Numbered from the stretch's first letter, positions 11,466 to 22,529 are shown. The stretch is DNA of 64,000 nucleotides from Cephalopachus bancanus (GCA_027257055.1 JAPVLO010000161.1:558001-622000), one strand, 5' to 3'. Made by a program: numbers and translations. Notes: a model not told the origin generated them from the letters alone.

Positions 11466-11770
11466 GGCCGGGCTTGGTGGCTCAGCCTGTCATCCCGGCA
11501 CTTTGGGAGGCCGAGGCGAGAGGATTGCCTGAGTCTGTGGTTTTGAGACCCATCCGGGCAACTTGGTGAGACCTCGTCTCTACAATAAATAAAAAACAAA
11601 TTAGCCGGGCATGGTAGCATGCGTTTGTAATTCTGGCTACTTGGAAGGCTGAGGCAGAAGGATCACCGGAGCCTAGCACGTTGAGGCTGCGGTGGCCGGG
11701 AGCGTGCCACTGCCCTCCAGTCTGGGTGACAGAATGAGACTCCTGACTCAAAAAAAAAAAAAAAAAAAAA
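11466..11770 (+). mobile_element. Alu SINE, full dimer
   Basis: Head GGCCGGGCTTGGTGGCTCAGCC, both arms and a long A-tail. The duplication AGACGTGGT occurs at about 11455-11463 and 11771-11779. Confidence 0.95.
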
Positions 11771-11779
11771 AGACGTGGT

Positions 11780-12870
11780 GGATTCCATCTGAGGTCACTC
11801 AAGGCTGGGGACGTTTATGGTTTTGTCCATTCATCAGCACGGTTTAGGATCTGTCTGTGGTTTTGTGGATAAGAGTGGAGCTTATAGTTTGGAGTTTCTG
11901 GTCCAGGGCAGCTTACAAGGACTGTTCTGAGCCTAGTGGCCTCACGAGCATTGGCGAGCGCTAGGACTCTCTGAGAACTGCCCCCACAGCCTGCAAACCT
12001 GCCAGCAGCCAGCTCGTGAGGAGGCAAGTCTTATCACAATCAGAACACAGGGGTTAATTGATGCTATTATCTTCACAGTGAGCCTTGTTTGAGGATGTGG
12101 CCAAGAGGTCACGGGAGCAGGGAGACCAAACAAGCTACAACATTGCATCTATTTTATTAGTCACTTTGTGAAAGACATCGTTGCTATCCATTCGTCTCGG
12201 TCATTAACACCCCTTTTAGGAGTCTCCCTGAGACCAACTAATAATCTTGAGGCACGGCAGGCAGCTCCGAGATGGGCTTGTCAGTGGATGTTCTTGTCAG
12301 AGCTGAATTTGGGGATAACCAGTGCTTCCTTGCACAAAGGCTCCTAGCAGGAGAGGACCTTGGAGACCATCTGATTTACATTACTAGTTTACAGAGGGGG
12401 AAACTGAGGCCCAGTGAGGAGCAGCTGACTGTGAAATGTGCCACCGACCACCAGCATAGCACTTGTTTTTCCAGATTCCTGGCCCAGGGTAGGTGCCTCT
12501 GCCCAAGGCTGAAGAACAGGACCTGAGGCTGAGACGTCGCAGGTGTCCCGTGCAGAAAGCAAGGACTCTCTTCAGGGATGAGTCAGGGTCCGCGATGCCT
12601 AATTCTCCACCCCCAAGGAGGAGGCAGCTCTGGATGCCATCCTGGGTCTAGTCTTCACCACCCAGAGGCTCCAGCTCTGTGATTTTTCCCCCCTCCTTTG
12701 TTATCTATGTAGGTGATTTGATTGATATTTAGCAGTTTTGGTTAAAAAAAAAAAAAAGACCGGAGAGAAGATGGAAACCATTAGTGAAAATGCTCTTTTG
12801 AGGGACTTACGTATGTATTTCAATAATCTATGCTGTCCCTGTTCCCTGCGCTGAACATGCAGGGACAGGT
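11780..12870. other. Unassigned low-copy sequence with a weak MIR-like patch
   Basis: A patch at 12385-12420 (GTTTACAGAGGGGGAAACTG, then AGGCCCAGTGAGG) resembles antisense MIR. The rest shows no repeat or gene I can name. Confidence 0.4.
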
Positions 12871-12889
12871 GTACCATGGTGACACAAAA

Positions 12890-13105
12890 TTGCTGCCATT
12901 TATCAAACACCTGCCGCACGCCAGACATGGGATCCAGTCCTTAATATTCCAGAGCTCATTAAAACTTCACAAAAAACCTACGAGGTGGATGTTATTATTG
13001 CCATTTTTTTTTTAAAGATGAGGAGGTGAAGGCCTTGAGTGATGAAATAACCATTGTAGGTCACACAGCAGATAAGTGGAAGGATGAGGACTCGAATACA
13101 GGCTG
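12890..13105 (-). repeat. MIR SINE (antisense)
   Basis: CATTTATCAAACACCTGCC, then CTCATTAAAACTTCACAAAA, GATGAGGAGGTGAAGGC, CACACAGCAGATAAGTGGA and GACTCGAATACAGGCTGCCT follow the antisense MIR order over about 200 bp. Confidence 0.75.
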
Positions 13106-13950
13106 CCTGATGCCAACTTCTGGGTGTTTTTGTGTGTCAACAGGGTGTCACCTGGAGGGTGCCATGAGCTACCCACCTCACTTGTGGGGCTAGTGCTTAT
13201 GTGCGGTGCTGTCCCCCCAGATGTGTGACCTGCCTGCCCCAGGCCTGCTTAGCACTGACCCTTGGCCTGGCCTGAGCCAATGAGCCAGGTGATGTGTGGG
13301 TCAGAAGGATTTTGCTTGTAAGTAATAAAAACCTGAAATAGAAAAAAGACAGCAATGGACTCATGCTCCGGGGAAGTTCGAGAGAGATGAATACGGTCTT
13401 CAAGCACCGTTGGTTCCAGGGCTTTGCTGATGAACCGTCAGGAATTTCTTTTCATTTCCTGATTCTTATCCTCTGGGTAGTTTTCATTTTCAGACAGACT
13501 CTCCTCATGTGCTGGAAAGAATGGCCTCTGATAGAAGGTACATAGTCTTTAGAGCTGGGAAGTCTCAGCAAAAAGAGAGCACTCCTCCCTACCCGCAGTT
13601 CCAGTCAAAGTCCCAGGGATGACTCCCATTGGTTCATCTGATCCTCTGCCCACCAATCACTGCACAGGGGGGCTGGAGCAGCCTAATTATATAGACTCAA
13701 GTCTTATAACCACCCCCAAAGGTGGGAATGAGATCCGTCCCATCTGGGTGTCTCTTTGAAAGTAGGATATATTCTATTATTAGAACAGAGCATAATAAAA
13801 AAACCCTACAGTTACTACCATCTGCTAAACTGGGCTACAGAGGAAGTTGGAGGCACCTTCTCTGCTCATGCAGTAGCCCGAAATAAGGCTGCTCTATGCA
13901 CTGTGCTAATTCTGGATTGCTTCTTGAACATTAGCTGCCTCCTTAATCCT

Positions 13951-14519
13951 TGTTATGGAATGCATGTTTGTGTTCCCCCCAAATCCACATGTTGGAGCCC
14001 TAACTCCCAGTGTATTGGTATTTGGAGATGGAGCCTTTGGGAGGTAATTAGGTTTAGATGAGGTTTTGAGTAATGATATGCAGTTGTTGAAATGCTGGGT
14101 TTCATAGAGCCTGTGATGTTGTGTCCTGGTGCTTGTGGGCTCTGGTAACATCATGGCAGATGTTATGCTGCTGTAATCTATGTTAGCAGAACTAGGGTAA
14201 CCATCCCAGTATGTATCAGAATCACCTGGAAGGCTTGTTTAAAAAAAAAAGGTTCCTGGAATTAGTGTCCTGATAAGAAGAGCCAGAGACCAGACCTCCC
14301 TTTCTCTGCCAAGTTAGGGAACAGTGAGAAGGTGGCTGTCTGCAAGCCAGGAAGAGAGCCCTCTCCCAAACTCAACCATGCTGGCACCCTGATCTTGAAC
14401 TGCCCAGCCCTCCAGAACTGTGGGAAATAAATGTCCATTGTTTCATCCACCCAGTCTGGTAATTTATGAATTGGACAGTCTGTAGCATTTTGTTATGGTA
14501 GCCCAAGTTAACTAAGACA
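13951..14519 (+). repeat. MLT1 LTR (ERVL-MaLR), interrupted
   Basis: The LTR runs from TGTTATGGAATGCATGTTTG through CCCCAAATCCACATGTTGGA and GCAAGCCAGGAAGAGAGCC, then CATGCTGGCACCCTGATC and the poly(A) signal region GGAAATAAATGTCC, ending at GTTAACTAAGACA. About 150 bp of extra sequence (roughly 14100-14255) interrupts it, including a MER5-like piece. Confidence 0.8.
14207..14255. mobile_element. MER5-like fragment
   Basis: TATCAGAATCACCTGGAAGG and CTTGTTTAAAAAAA are the most conserved part of MER5A. Only about 50 bp can be recognised, inserted in the MLT1 LTR. Confidence 0.5.
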
Positions 14520-15495
14520 AGTCCCCTAATGACATGGGGTATCCTCGGAATGCTGATGCCAGCTTTACCCCATGGGGTCTGAGTGTATTCCACCCCATGG
14601 AGCTGGTCATTCCACCCCCATGGATTGGTGGGGTGGGGCTGGGGGTGTCTTAACCTCCTGGCTTCTTGAAATGTCCTCAGTGACTCAGAGTTGGGTACAA
14701 CCCTCCCAAGGCACCACCATCCCCTGTGTCTGTCTAGCAAGTGAGACCACTTCCAGCCATACATTAGGAAGGAGAAGGTCATTTAACAAACTTGGCCTTC
14801 ACATTTCAAAGTACCTGGGTAATATCTGGTTGGTGGACTATGTATCTCTGTTGTTCAGAAGCAGGAAGTGGCTACTGTGCTCTGGACGATCCAGAACTTG
14901 GCAATCCATTCATCCGTTCATTCGTTTGTTTTCCCAAGCAGGGATTATCCCGGGGCCTTACCAGCCTGCCAGATGGCATGGCCCCACTGGGGACGAGCCA
15001 GACTTCTTGATGATCTTTTCAATTTTAGTTCTTGGGCTATTCCGCCACCAGGGAGCAGCCAACCTCTGTGATGTGGTTCCGAAACTCTGCCCTCAAACCT
15101 GCCCAGACCCTTTTTACTTTCTCCTCCTTTGATCAACAGGGCCTTGGCGCCATGTGCCCTGCTACAAATCGCCCTGATTTAGGACAGGGATTATTAGCCT
15201 CTGGGGGGATGCAAAAAAAGTGAACTTGCCCTGGGAAGAAAGCACGGCAAACCATTGATTTGGCAGACTCACTAGGAAGAAAGGAAAGGGTGAGGAGAAT
15301 TTCAGGAGAGTTAGGACAGGCTCCTGAGGGAAGGGTTGCTCGGGGATCTTAAAAATAAATCTATGATATGCACTTCAGCATCTTTACTGAGAGGAAGAGC
15401 CTTTCAGTCAGTGAACCCAGCATTCTGTCTCTCTCCAGGTATTGGGTATCTTTACCCAGACGTGGCAAAACATCTCCTCTGTGCCATGTATGGAG
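14520..15495. other. Unassigned low-copy sequence
   Basis: A 186-codon plus-strand open frame (14572-15132) is the longest here, with no recognisable motif and competing frames on both strands. I do not call it a gene. Confidence 0.35.
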
Positions 15496-15640
15496 CTGCA
15501 CATGTGTCATCCCACTGGTTTTAGTTCTCATGATCACTTTATCCAAAAGGTTGAGCTACCTATTAAGTGTCAGAGGCAGGATTTGAACTCAGGTCTACTT
15601 GATTCTCAAGCCAAAGATGTCATTTTCACAAAGTAGAGAA
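15495..15640 (-). repeat. MIR-like SINE (antisense)
   Basis: TTAGTTCTCATGATCACTTT, then AAGTGTCAGAGGCAGGATTT and GAACTCAGGTCTACTTGATT match the antisense MIR pattern. Confidence 0.55.
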
Positions 15641-15720
15641 TGCCCTTGAATGACCCACGGCAAGGAAGGCTTGGGGAGTTTAGTCAGTCGCTGCGCAGGA
15701 GAGGTGAAAGAAGCACTCAG

Positions 15721-15980
15721 AGCCAGGCTCGGTGGCTCAGCCTGGAATCCCGCGCCTTGAGTGAATTGCCTGAGCCCGTGGGTTCGAGACCCGCCTGGGC
15801 AACTTGGTGAGACCACTCTCTACAATAAATCAAAAAATCAGCCGGATGTGGTAGCGCGTGCCTGTAGTTCCAGCTATGTGGAAGGCTGAGGTGGAAGGAT
15901 CGAGGCTGCGGTGGCCGGGAGCGGCCACTGCACTCTAGTCTGGGCGACAGAGTGAGACTCCAACTCAGAAAAAAAAAAAG
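15721..15980 (+). mobile_element. Alu SINE, lineage-specific family, two internal deletions
   Basis: It is flanked by a perfect 15-bp duplication GAAAGAAGCACTCAG (15706-15720 and 15981-15995). It lacks the GGGAGGCTGAG block of the left arm and part of the GCCGGAGCCCAGCAGGT block of the right arm, giving 260 bp. Confidence 0.95.
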
Positions 15981-16102
15981 GAAAGAAGCACTCAGACAAA
16001 GGCACGAAGGCCAGGTGAGATGGGACCCCAAAGGAGCTGCCACAGTGTGTGGGTTCAGAAGGGAGCCATGAAGTAGCTCCTTGGGTCTGGGGTCAGAGAG
16101 TT

Positions 16103-16354
16103 TTTTGTTTGTTTGTTTTTTGCCGAGTCAGGGGTTTCACTCGATTGCCCAGGCTAGAATGTGGTGGCCAAACACGGCTCACGGCAGCCTTGAACTCGTG
16201 GGCTCAGGTGATCCTCCCACTTCAGCCTCCCGAGTCACTGGGACTACAGGTATGCACCACCATGCTTGGCTAATTTTTTACATATTTTTTTTGTAGAGAT
16301 GAGGTCTTGCTATGCTGCCCACTCCAGTCTCGAACTCCTGGGCTCAAGCAATCC
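16103..16354 (-). mobile_element. Alu SINE, older AluJ-like, 5'-truncated, antisense
   Basis: T-rich tail, GGGTTTCACTCGATTGCCCAGG, a GGGACTACAGG core and a second TTTTGTAGAGATGAGG unit. The copy stops at CAAGCAATCC, so the outer part of the left arm is missing. It lacks the hallmarks of the local young family. Confidence 0.85.
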
Positions 16355-16904
16355 TTGGGGAGTTTTGATTTGATGCAACAGGCCGAGCCTGGGAAAGTTC
16401 CTGAAGAGGAAAGTGCTGGGTCCGAAATGGCATTTGAGAAGAGTATGTGTCCTTTGCTGTTGGGTACAAGACAGTGCTTTGAGGAAAGGAAGGGACAGGG
16501 CATGCGTTAAGAGGAAGCTCTGTGATTGTTTCGGCTCTCTTATGAATCCAGAGCTTACTGACTTGGGAAGGTGGCTTCGTCCTCAGCCTCCTTCCTGTTG
16601 GCCCCTGGAAGAGGCCTAGAGACCCCGCAGGCAGTGCGTCCCCTTCTCCCCCTGTCAAAGGGGCCATGGTAGCATGGTCACACAGCTGCTTTGATTTCTC
16701 CCGGAGAGCAGGAAAAAGTCTCCCCAGGCCTGACTACCACTTCTGCCCAAGTATTTACGAGCTGCGAGAGTTTAGACCATAAGGCTCCCATATTTGGCTC
16801 TTTAAAAAAGCCAATAACTTAAGAAAATATTTTCTCCGTAAGAGAAACTTCAAAGATCCCAGAGAATAATGCCCTAAAACTCATTGCGAGGCAGCATCGC
16901 ACAC

Positions 16905-17045
16905 GTCTTTTTTTCTTTTCTTTCCTTTTATGGTAAGGATGTGGGGTACAAGTGAGGATTAACTACATAAGTAGGGGCTTGCAGGTGAAGTTTGGGTTTC
17001 TCACTGGCCTTCACTCCCTTGGTAATGAACCAAGTACCCGCAGAC
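16905..17045 (-). mobile_element. L1 3' end fragment (antisense)
   Basis: T-rich stretch, then GTGGGGTACAAGTGAGGATT and GGTGAAGTTTGGG, the same order as the antisense L1 tail at 34993-35100. It is short and diverged. Confidence 0.5.
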
Positions 17046-17409
17046 ATCTTGAATACAGACTCCAAAGAATGTGCCAAAGCCAGGCAGGCCCTTTCACAGT
17101 TTAAGGAGTTCTTTGTTTTTCTTCATTGCTTGCAATCAAATGCAGGACGGAGGCTGTTAGGCATTTGGCTGTGGCCATCTGTGGGGCAGGCTCGCCAACC
17201 AGATTCTTTTTCATCCAGAGGAGAAGACTTGCAGAGGCAGGGACTATTGGAAACATCTCTCACTTAAAAACAATGAAAATTTAAATGCTCTCTGCTGTTG
17301 CCGAGGTGCGAGGTGGCCTCATGACCCTCTGCGCCCTGCACCAGGGTGTTATTTAGGGCGATTCTGCAGTGATGCGGAGAGTGGACATCCCAAGACCCGG
17401 GGCCTGCAG

Positions 17410-17535
17410 GAACTAGTTGGGTTGAGTATGGATACGTTGTTTAACTTGCTGAAACTCGGTTTTATCACTCAGCTGGGGTGATATTTACCCAGACTTTCAC
17501 AGGGCTTTTGAGAAGGTTAAATGAGATCAGGTTTA
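17410..17535 (+). repeat. MIR-like SINE
   Basis: GTTTAACTTGCTGAAACTCG and GGTTTTATCACTCAGCTGGG followed by GGTTAAATGAGATCAGG give the sense order of the MIR 3' half. Confidence 0.5.
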
Positions 17536-17537
17536 AA

Positions 17538-17549
17538 TGTGTGTGTGTG

Positions 17550-17600
<51 letters not shown>
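17538..17600. repeat. (GT)n microsatellite
   Basis: About 30 GT units interrupted once by GGGG near 17549-17552. Confidence 0.97.
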
Positions 17601-17604
17601 CATG

Positions 17605-18470
17605 CTTCTGCTTTAAAGAGAGAGTTTCTGTTTTCTCCGTGATTTTACTCCTTCCCAAGGGAGAGGAGAGCCTTGTCTGCTGGGTCAGAGTTGGGCAGCC
17701 ATGGGTGGAGGTTTGCCAGCGAGTCTGGGAGTCTCCGTGGGCACTCTCTCCTCCAGCCACATCTGCCGGATGGATATTGTGGGCTGCAGTGGACATCATC
17801 ACACAGTGGACTGTCAGCAGTCTTGCACGTGGGATGCACAGGTGGGCCACGGCACATCCGTGGGCAAGCCTTATTGTGATGGTCCTAAGGGGAGAGACGG
17901 AAGGCTTCTGTGCCCCCTGTGTCGTGGAGGTGACTGAGCACTTGCCCAGCATGAGTCCATCAGCTGTTTTGGCTGCTGGGGATCTCTGGGTGGGGACGAC
18001 CAGTGAGTCTCGGGCCTGGAAAATGCTTCAGGGACAGAACAAGTTTTTCAGGGATTATGATGGGACCAGTAGTAAAGACCCACTCCTGGCAGAACTGTGG
18101 ACACTGGAGAGTGTGTCATTGAACTCCTACCTATCTTTCTCCACCTCCACATGTTCTGCCTTCTGCCACTGCATTGAAACTCTGTTTTCCAGAAAGACTT
18201 CGACACTAGTCATCTGTACTTTAAAGAGCATTTGGGTTCACGTGTCCTATGCCCCCAGCGGATTTGCATTTGAAGCTAGTGGAAAGAATGCTTCACTCAT
18301 CTGCCAGGAAGGTTTTATTGAGAGGAGGCTACAGGAAGGATACTTCGATGCCTCTGATATCTTGCCCTTAAATTGCCCTCTCTGCTTCCAAAATGGAAAA
18401 CCAGCCCAGTCCACTGTCCCTAAGAACACAGGGTCTTGATCTCGACACTTCTCTTGGGACCCGCTCAAAG
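17605..18470. other. Unassigned low-copy sequence under a long open frame
   Basis: A 300-codon plus-strand open frame spans 17537-18439. It is the longest in the window, but its first 20 or so codons are the GT repeat read as alternating Cys-Val, and the remainder shows no domain, signal or coiled-coil. Overlapping frames on both strands are comparable in quality. I judge it a chance frame, with some uncertainty. Confidence 0.4.
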
Positions 18471-18473
18471 CCG

Positions 18474-18765
18474 TTTTTTTTTTTTTTTTTTTGAGTTGGA
18501 GTCTCACTCGGTCGCCCAGACTGGAGTGCAGTGGCCGCTCCCGGCCACCGCAGCCTCGACCTGCTGGGCTCCGGCGATCCTTCCGCCTCAGCCTTCTGAG
18601 TAGCCGGAATTACAGGCATGCGCTACCACGCCCGGCTGATTTTTTGTTTTATTGTAGAGATGAGGTCTCGCTGCCCAGGCGGGTCTCCAACCCACGGCTC
18701 AGGCAATCCACTCACCTCAGCCTCCCAAAGGCGCGGGATTACAGGCTGAGCCACCGAGCCCGGCT
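18474..18765 (-). mobile_element. Alu SINE, lineage-specific family, antisense
   Basis: Full dimer with the duplication TCAAAGCC (18465-18472 and 18766-18773, one base differing just after). The right-arm hairpin GTGGCCGCTCCCGGCCAC is intact. Confidence 0.95.
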
Positions 18766-19039
18766 TCAAAGCCCTTTTAAAGACCTGTTTCTGTTCTTAA
18801 TTTTAAGGAAGGGGCAGTGGCTGACAATTCTAGAATCTCTCTAAGTGAATCTTTAGAGATGTGGTGATGTGACCCACTGACCTCTAAGTATGACTATCGT
18901 GGCTGCACAAAAACCCTTAAATGCTTGAAAAGTTAAGAAAGGGGGGGGGAGCGTGTGTGTGATAATTAGTTTATCTGTAATTGTTCCTTCAAAAAATGAA
19001 ACGTAGACCTTGTTGAAACAACCAGTTTAACAGAAATAT

Positions 19040-19250
19040 TCCACATTTATTGAGGACCTTCCTCTGTACCAGACACTGAGGGCTTTGCATTGGAGTCTGA
19101 CATCCACTCTTCGAAGTGGGTGCTCTTCTGGCATTCATTTTTCAGGTAAGAAAACGAAGGGTTTGAAAGATAATTAACTTGCCTGAGTCCACCCAGTTTG
19201 TAAGAAGCCGGAGGAGGGGCGCAGATTCAAGTATCTGATGCTAAAAACCA
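19040..19250 (-). repeat. MIR/L2-like old repeat (antisense)
   Basis: TTATTGAGGACCTTCCTCTG, CCAGACACTGAGGGCTTTGC, then TTTTTCAGGTAAGAAAACGA and CACCCAGTTTGTAAG follow antisense MIR order. Confidence 0.6.
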
Positions 19251-19334
19251 TGTTTTTGAGCAGCCATCAGTGGGGAACTTCTCTAGATCCCCTGGTGTGC
19301 CAATTAGGAAGACGTTTGCTTGGGACTAACAGAA

Positions 19335-19530
19335 AATCAATGACTAGTTTAATCAAGCAAGAGTTTATTTTCTCTACATAGCCAGAAGTTCACAGGGGAG
19401 CAATCCAGGGCTGGTTCAGGCCCTTCTCTCTTTCTGCTCCATTACCCTTAGCATGTATCTTCCATCCTCATGGTTGCAATGTGGCTGCTGCACTTCACTG
19501 CTTAGCACTTGCATTCCAGGCAGAAAGAAG
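19335..19530. repeat. Unidentified interspersed repeat
   Basis: AGAGTTTATTTTCTCTACAT, CAGAAGTTCACAGGGGAGC and TGTATCTTCCATCCTCATGG followed by CCAGGCAGAAAGAAGG have the feel of a widespread old mammalian repeat, but I cannot name the family. Confidence 0.35.
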
Positions 19531-19539
19531 GAGAAAAGG

Positions 19540-20285
19540 AATTTCTCCTTGTTTTGGGCTTTGTTTTTTCAACCTGAAGGAGCTGGTTTTATTCATCAAT
19601 TTCTGTTTATAGCTCCTTGTCTAAAACTATTACATGGTCTCATTCCTAACTGAAAAGGAGACTGGAGATGGTATATTTTAGGGTTCTTGCCTCTAAAATA
19701 GAGGAAGGCAAGAGACACAGGGATAGGAGAAGTTAGGAAAGACAATCTTCAGTTTCGGCTCAGCCCCAACTTGAATGCCTTGCTCCAAAGGTCACCGGTG
19801 GGCATGACTAGTGCCAAAGCCTTCCCTAGCGGGAGAACTTCTCCACATGGGCATTTGTACCAAATCAGCCCTGCTTCCTCAGCCCCTCCCAGGTGGTACC
19901 ACATGTGTCTCTCTTTGCAGGCTCAGCCCTGCAGCTGCCTGAGTCAGCCCCCGAAGACCAGAGGGGGTGCTCTGGCCTTGGTCTTGCCTGAGCTCAAGTT
20001 TGCTCAGTCCAGTTGGAACCAAGGGCGTGTTTAATCGCGGGAGTCAAATATCCTCCTCAGGCCTTGCCAGTTATTCTGGCCACCCTGAAGAGATGGGATG
20101 GCTACCCCTATCCCCAAATTCGGCTCAGATATTATCAAGACGGATGACGCCACACACACACACTAAGAGGGTATGGAAGGATTCATTACTCACATAATGA
20201 GGTTTTCTTTGGGGAGCAACGTATGCTCCCAAGCTGGTCTGAGGATAACATGAGAGAACAGGGAAAGGAGACAGGCTTGGGATAT
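19540..20285. other. Unassigned low-copy sequence
   Basis: No repeat or gene can be supported here. Confidence 0.4.
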
Positions 20286-20289
20286 GGTG

Positions 20290-20431
20290 GCGAGTCTTAC
20301 CTCAGGCAACCATAATAGACTACCATAGACTGGGCAACAAAAACTGATTTCTCGCAGTTCTGGAGGCTGGTCTGGTGATGGCTCTCTTCCTGGCTTGCAG
20401 ATGGCCATCTTCTCACTGTGTCCTCTTATGG

Positions 20432-20475
<44 letters not shown>

Positions 20476-20635
20476 AGGCTCTCTGGAGTCTTTAAATAAA
20501 GACACTAATCCCATCCTCATGACCTCATCTAAATGTCATTATCTCCCCAAAGCCCCATCTCCAGATACCATTCCATTGGGGGTTGGGGCTTCAACATATG
20601 GATTCTAGGGGTGCACGATTTGGTCCATAGCAGGA
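20290..20635 (-). repeat. MLT1-like MaLR LTR (antisense) with GA microsatellite
   Basis: CCATAGACTGGGCAACAAAA, CTCGCAGTTCTGGAGGCTGG, GCAGATGGCCATCTTCTCAC and the end GGGGCTTCAACATATGGATT, GGTCCATAGCA give the antisense MLT1 order. A pure GA tract (20433-20473) sits in the middle. Confidence 0.8.
20433..20473. repeat. (GA)n microsatellite
   Basis: About 20 uninterrupted GA units inside the MLT1 LTR. Confidence 0.97.
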
Positions 20636-20819
20636 GGTCCATGAGTGGGGTCAGGGTGGGAGTTCCCATGTTCACGCAGGCAGCGGCTTGAATGACTTAA
20701 ACTTCCCACCTATGCCAGACAGGTAGCACTTAGGCTTTTGCGTTATCTTGCCCAAATGTGGGCAGAAGGGGAAGGGGGGGGTGATGGGAGCTGTCAGCAG
20801 TCAAACATTAAAAGTGGAA

Positions 20820-21200
20820 GCCGGACTCGGTGGCTCATATCCCGCGCTTTGGGAGGCTGAGGTGAGTGGATTGCCTGAGCCCGCGGGTTTGAGACCCACC
20901 TGGGCAGTTTGGCGAGACCTCATCTCTACAATAAATCAAAAAATTAACCGGGCGTGGTAGCGCGCGCCTGTAGTTCCAGCTACTTGAAAGGCTGAGGTGG
21001 AAGGATCGCCGGAGCCCAGCGGATCGAGGCTGCCGTGGCCGGGAGCGGCCACGGCACTCCAGTCGGGGCGACAGAGTGAGACTCCAACTCAAAAAAAAGT
21101 GGATCGCCGGAGTCCAGCAGGTCGAGGCTGCGGTGGCCGGGAGCGGCCACTGCACTTCAGTCTGGGCGACAGAGTGAGACTCCAACTCAAAAAAAAAAAA
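20820..21200 (+). mobile_element. Alu SINE with duplicated right arm end (3-part)
   Basis: A lineage-specific Alu followed, after a short A-run, by a second copy of the last 100 or so bases of the right arm (first 20999-21098, second about 21100-21200). The whole is flanked by one duplication, AAAGTGGA (20811-20818 and 21201-21208). Both right-arm units keep the GTGGCCGGGAGCGGCCAC hairpin. Confidence 0.93.
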
Positions 21201-21209
21201 AAAGTGGAG

Positions 21210-22020
21210 TCCCTTTACCACACCAGTCCTCTCTCTTAGGCTTCACTCATGTACCTGGCCATGGGCTGTGGCCTGATGCCCGGGGTTGTAAAGTCACCTC
21301 CTGCTGACTGAGCATTACCTGCTACTTGGCAGTGTCCTGCTGTCTGTCCTGGTTTCCTTGATCTCAGTGCTGCAGTTCACCAGGGCCCAGGACCCTGTCC
21401 ACCGAACTCAGGTTGGCCCTACTAGGGCCAGCTGTTCGACAATTGATCGACTTGATTCTTCTCTTTCTCTGCCAGCCTCACGGCTGAGCACCCAGCATCA
21501 TGCAGAACCCACGTGGCTATTGGGTGAATACCTACGTGGGGGAGCTATCATCATGAGACGATTGGCCACATTTGTGATTTACTAGCCCTGGAGCTAGGTA
21601 TGTCCTGGGAGAAAGGGAAACATGCCATTACCACCATGCTCATGATCATCAAAGATTTCTTAGGCATCTCTTGGTAGCCCTAGTCCTTAGCGTAGGGCCT
21701 GGATGCTCAAGGACAGAGGTGGGGTCCCCTCCCTGAAGGGACTTATGGGCAGATGGGGAGGCAAGATTTAAATATGGAAAGAAACATGGGGAGGAGCAGG
21801 AAATAGGTGCCAAATAAATGGTAAAAGGCGATGATTTCAAGAGGCCATTGAGAGGTAGCACAACAAGGGAAGCTTCCTGGGAGAGTTGGCACTGGAGCCA
21901 AGCCATGGAAGGGTGAGATAGTGATAAGGATGGGTGCAGGGGCAGCCGTTCGATGCCCCCTTTTCACATGTGTGATCATGGAGGGAGATTTGATGGTGTC
22001 AGAATTCTCTAGAATGATTC
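21210..22020. other. Unassigned low-copy sequence
   Basis: No repeat family or coding signal can be supported. Confidence 0.4.
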
Positions 22021-22037
22021 TCAAGGGGGAACTTCTT

Positions 22038-22328
22038 TTTTTTTTTTTTTTTTTGAGTTGGAGTCTCACTCTGTCGCCCAGACTGGAGTGCAGTGGCCGC
22101 TCCCGGCCACCGCAGCCTCGCCTGCTGGGCTCCGGCGATCCTTCCTCCTCAGCCTTCCGAGTAGCCGGAATTACAGGCATGCGCTACCAGGCCCGGCTGA
22201 TTTTTTTTATTTATCGTAGAGATGAGGTCTCGCTGCCCAGGCGGGTCTCGAACCCGCGGGCTCAGGCAATCCCACTCACCTCAGCCTCCCAAAGGCGCGG
22301 GATGACAGGCTGACCACCGAGCCTGGCT
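22038..22328 (-). mobile_element. Alu SINE, near-consensus lineage-specific copy, antisense
   Basis: A full dimer with the 15-bp perfect duplication AAGGGGGAACTTCTT (22023-22037 and 22329-22343). The left-arm inverted repeat GCGGGTCTCGAACCCGC (22241-22257) and right-arm hairpin GTGGCCGCTCCCGGCCAC (22093-22110) are both perfect, making this a good reference copy for the family. Confidence 0.96.
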
Positions 22329-22529
22329 AAGGGGGAACTTCTTAGAGCCACCAAGAAGGGTGGAGAAGAGGACCAGGACCACCCACCCCCATTGTGTGAG
22401 CTCTATCCCTAATGTCTCCAAACACCTTCCTTAGCAGAAGGAGGAGGGTGACTTAGATCTTTATTCCAAAATACATAACGGACAAGTGTTTTGCAAACCC
22501 CAAACAAATGTCAGTTATTCCTCTTATTT

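Noticed and set aside
17533..17952. Minus-strand gene ending in a His-Thr repeat
   Set aside because: The His-Thr tail is the GT microsatellite read in reverse. The rest has no motif.
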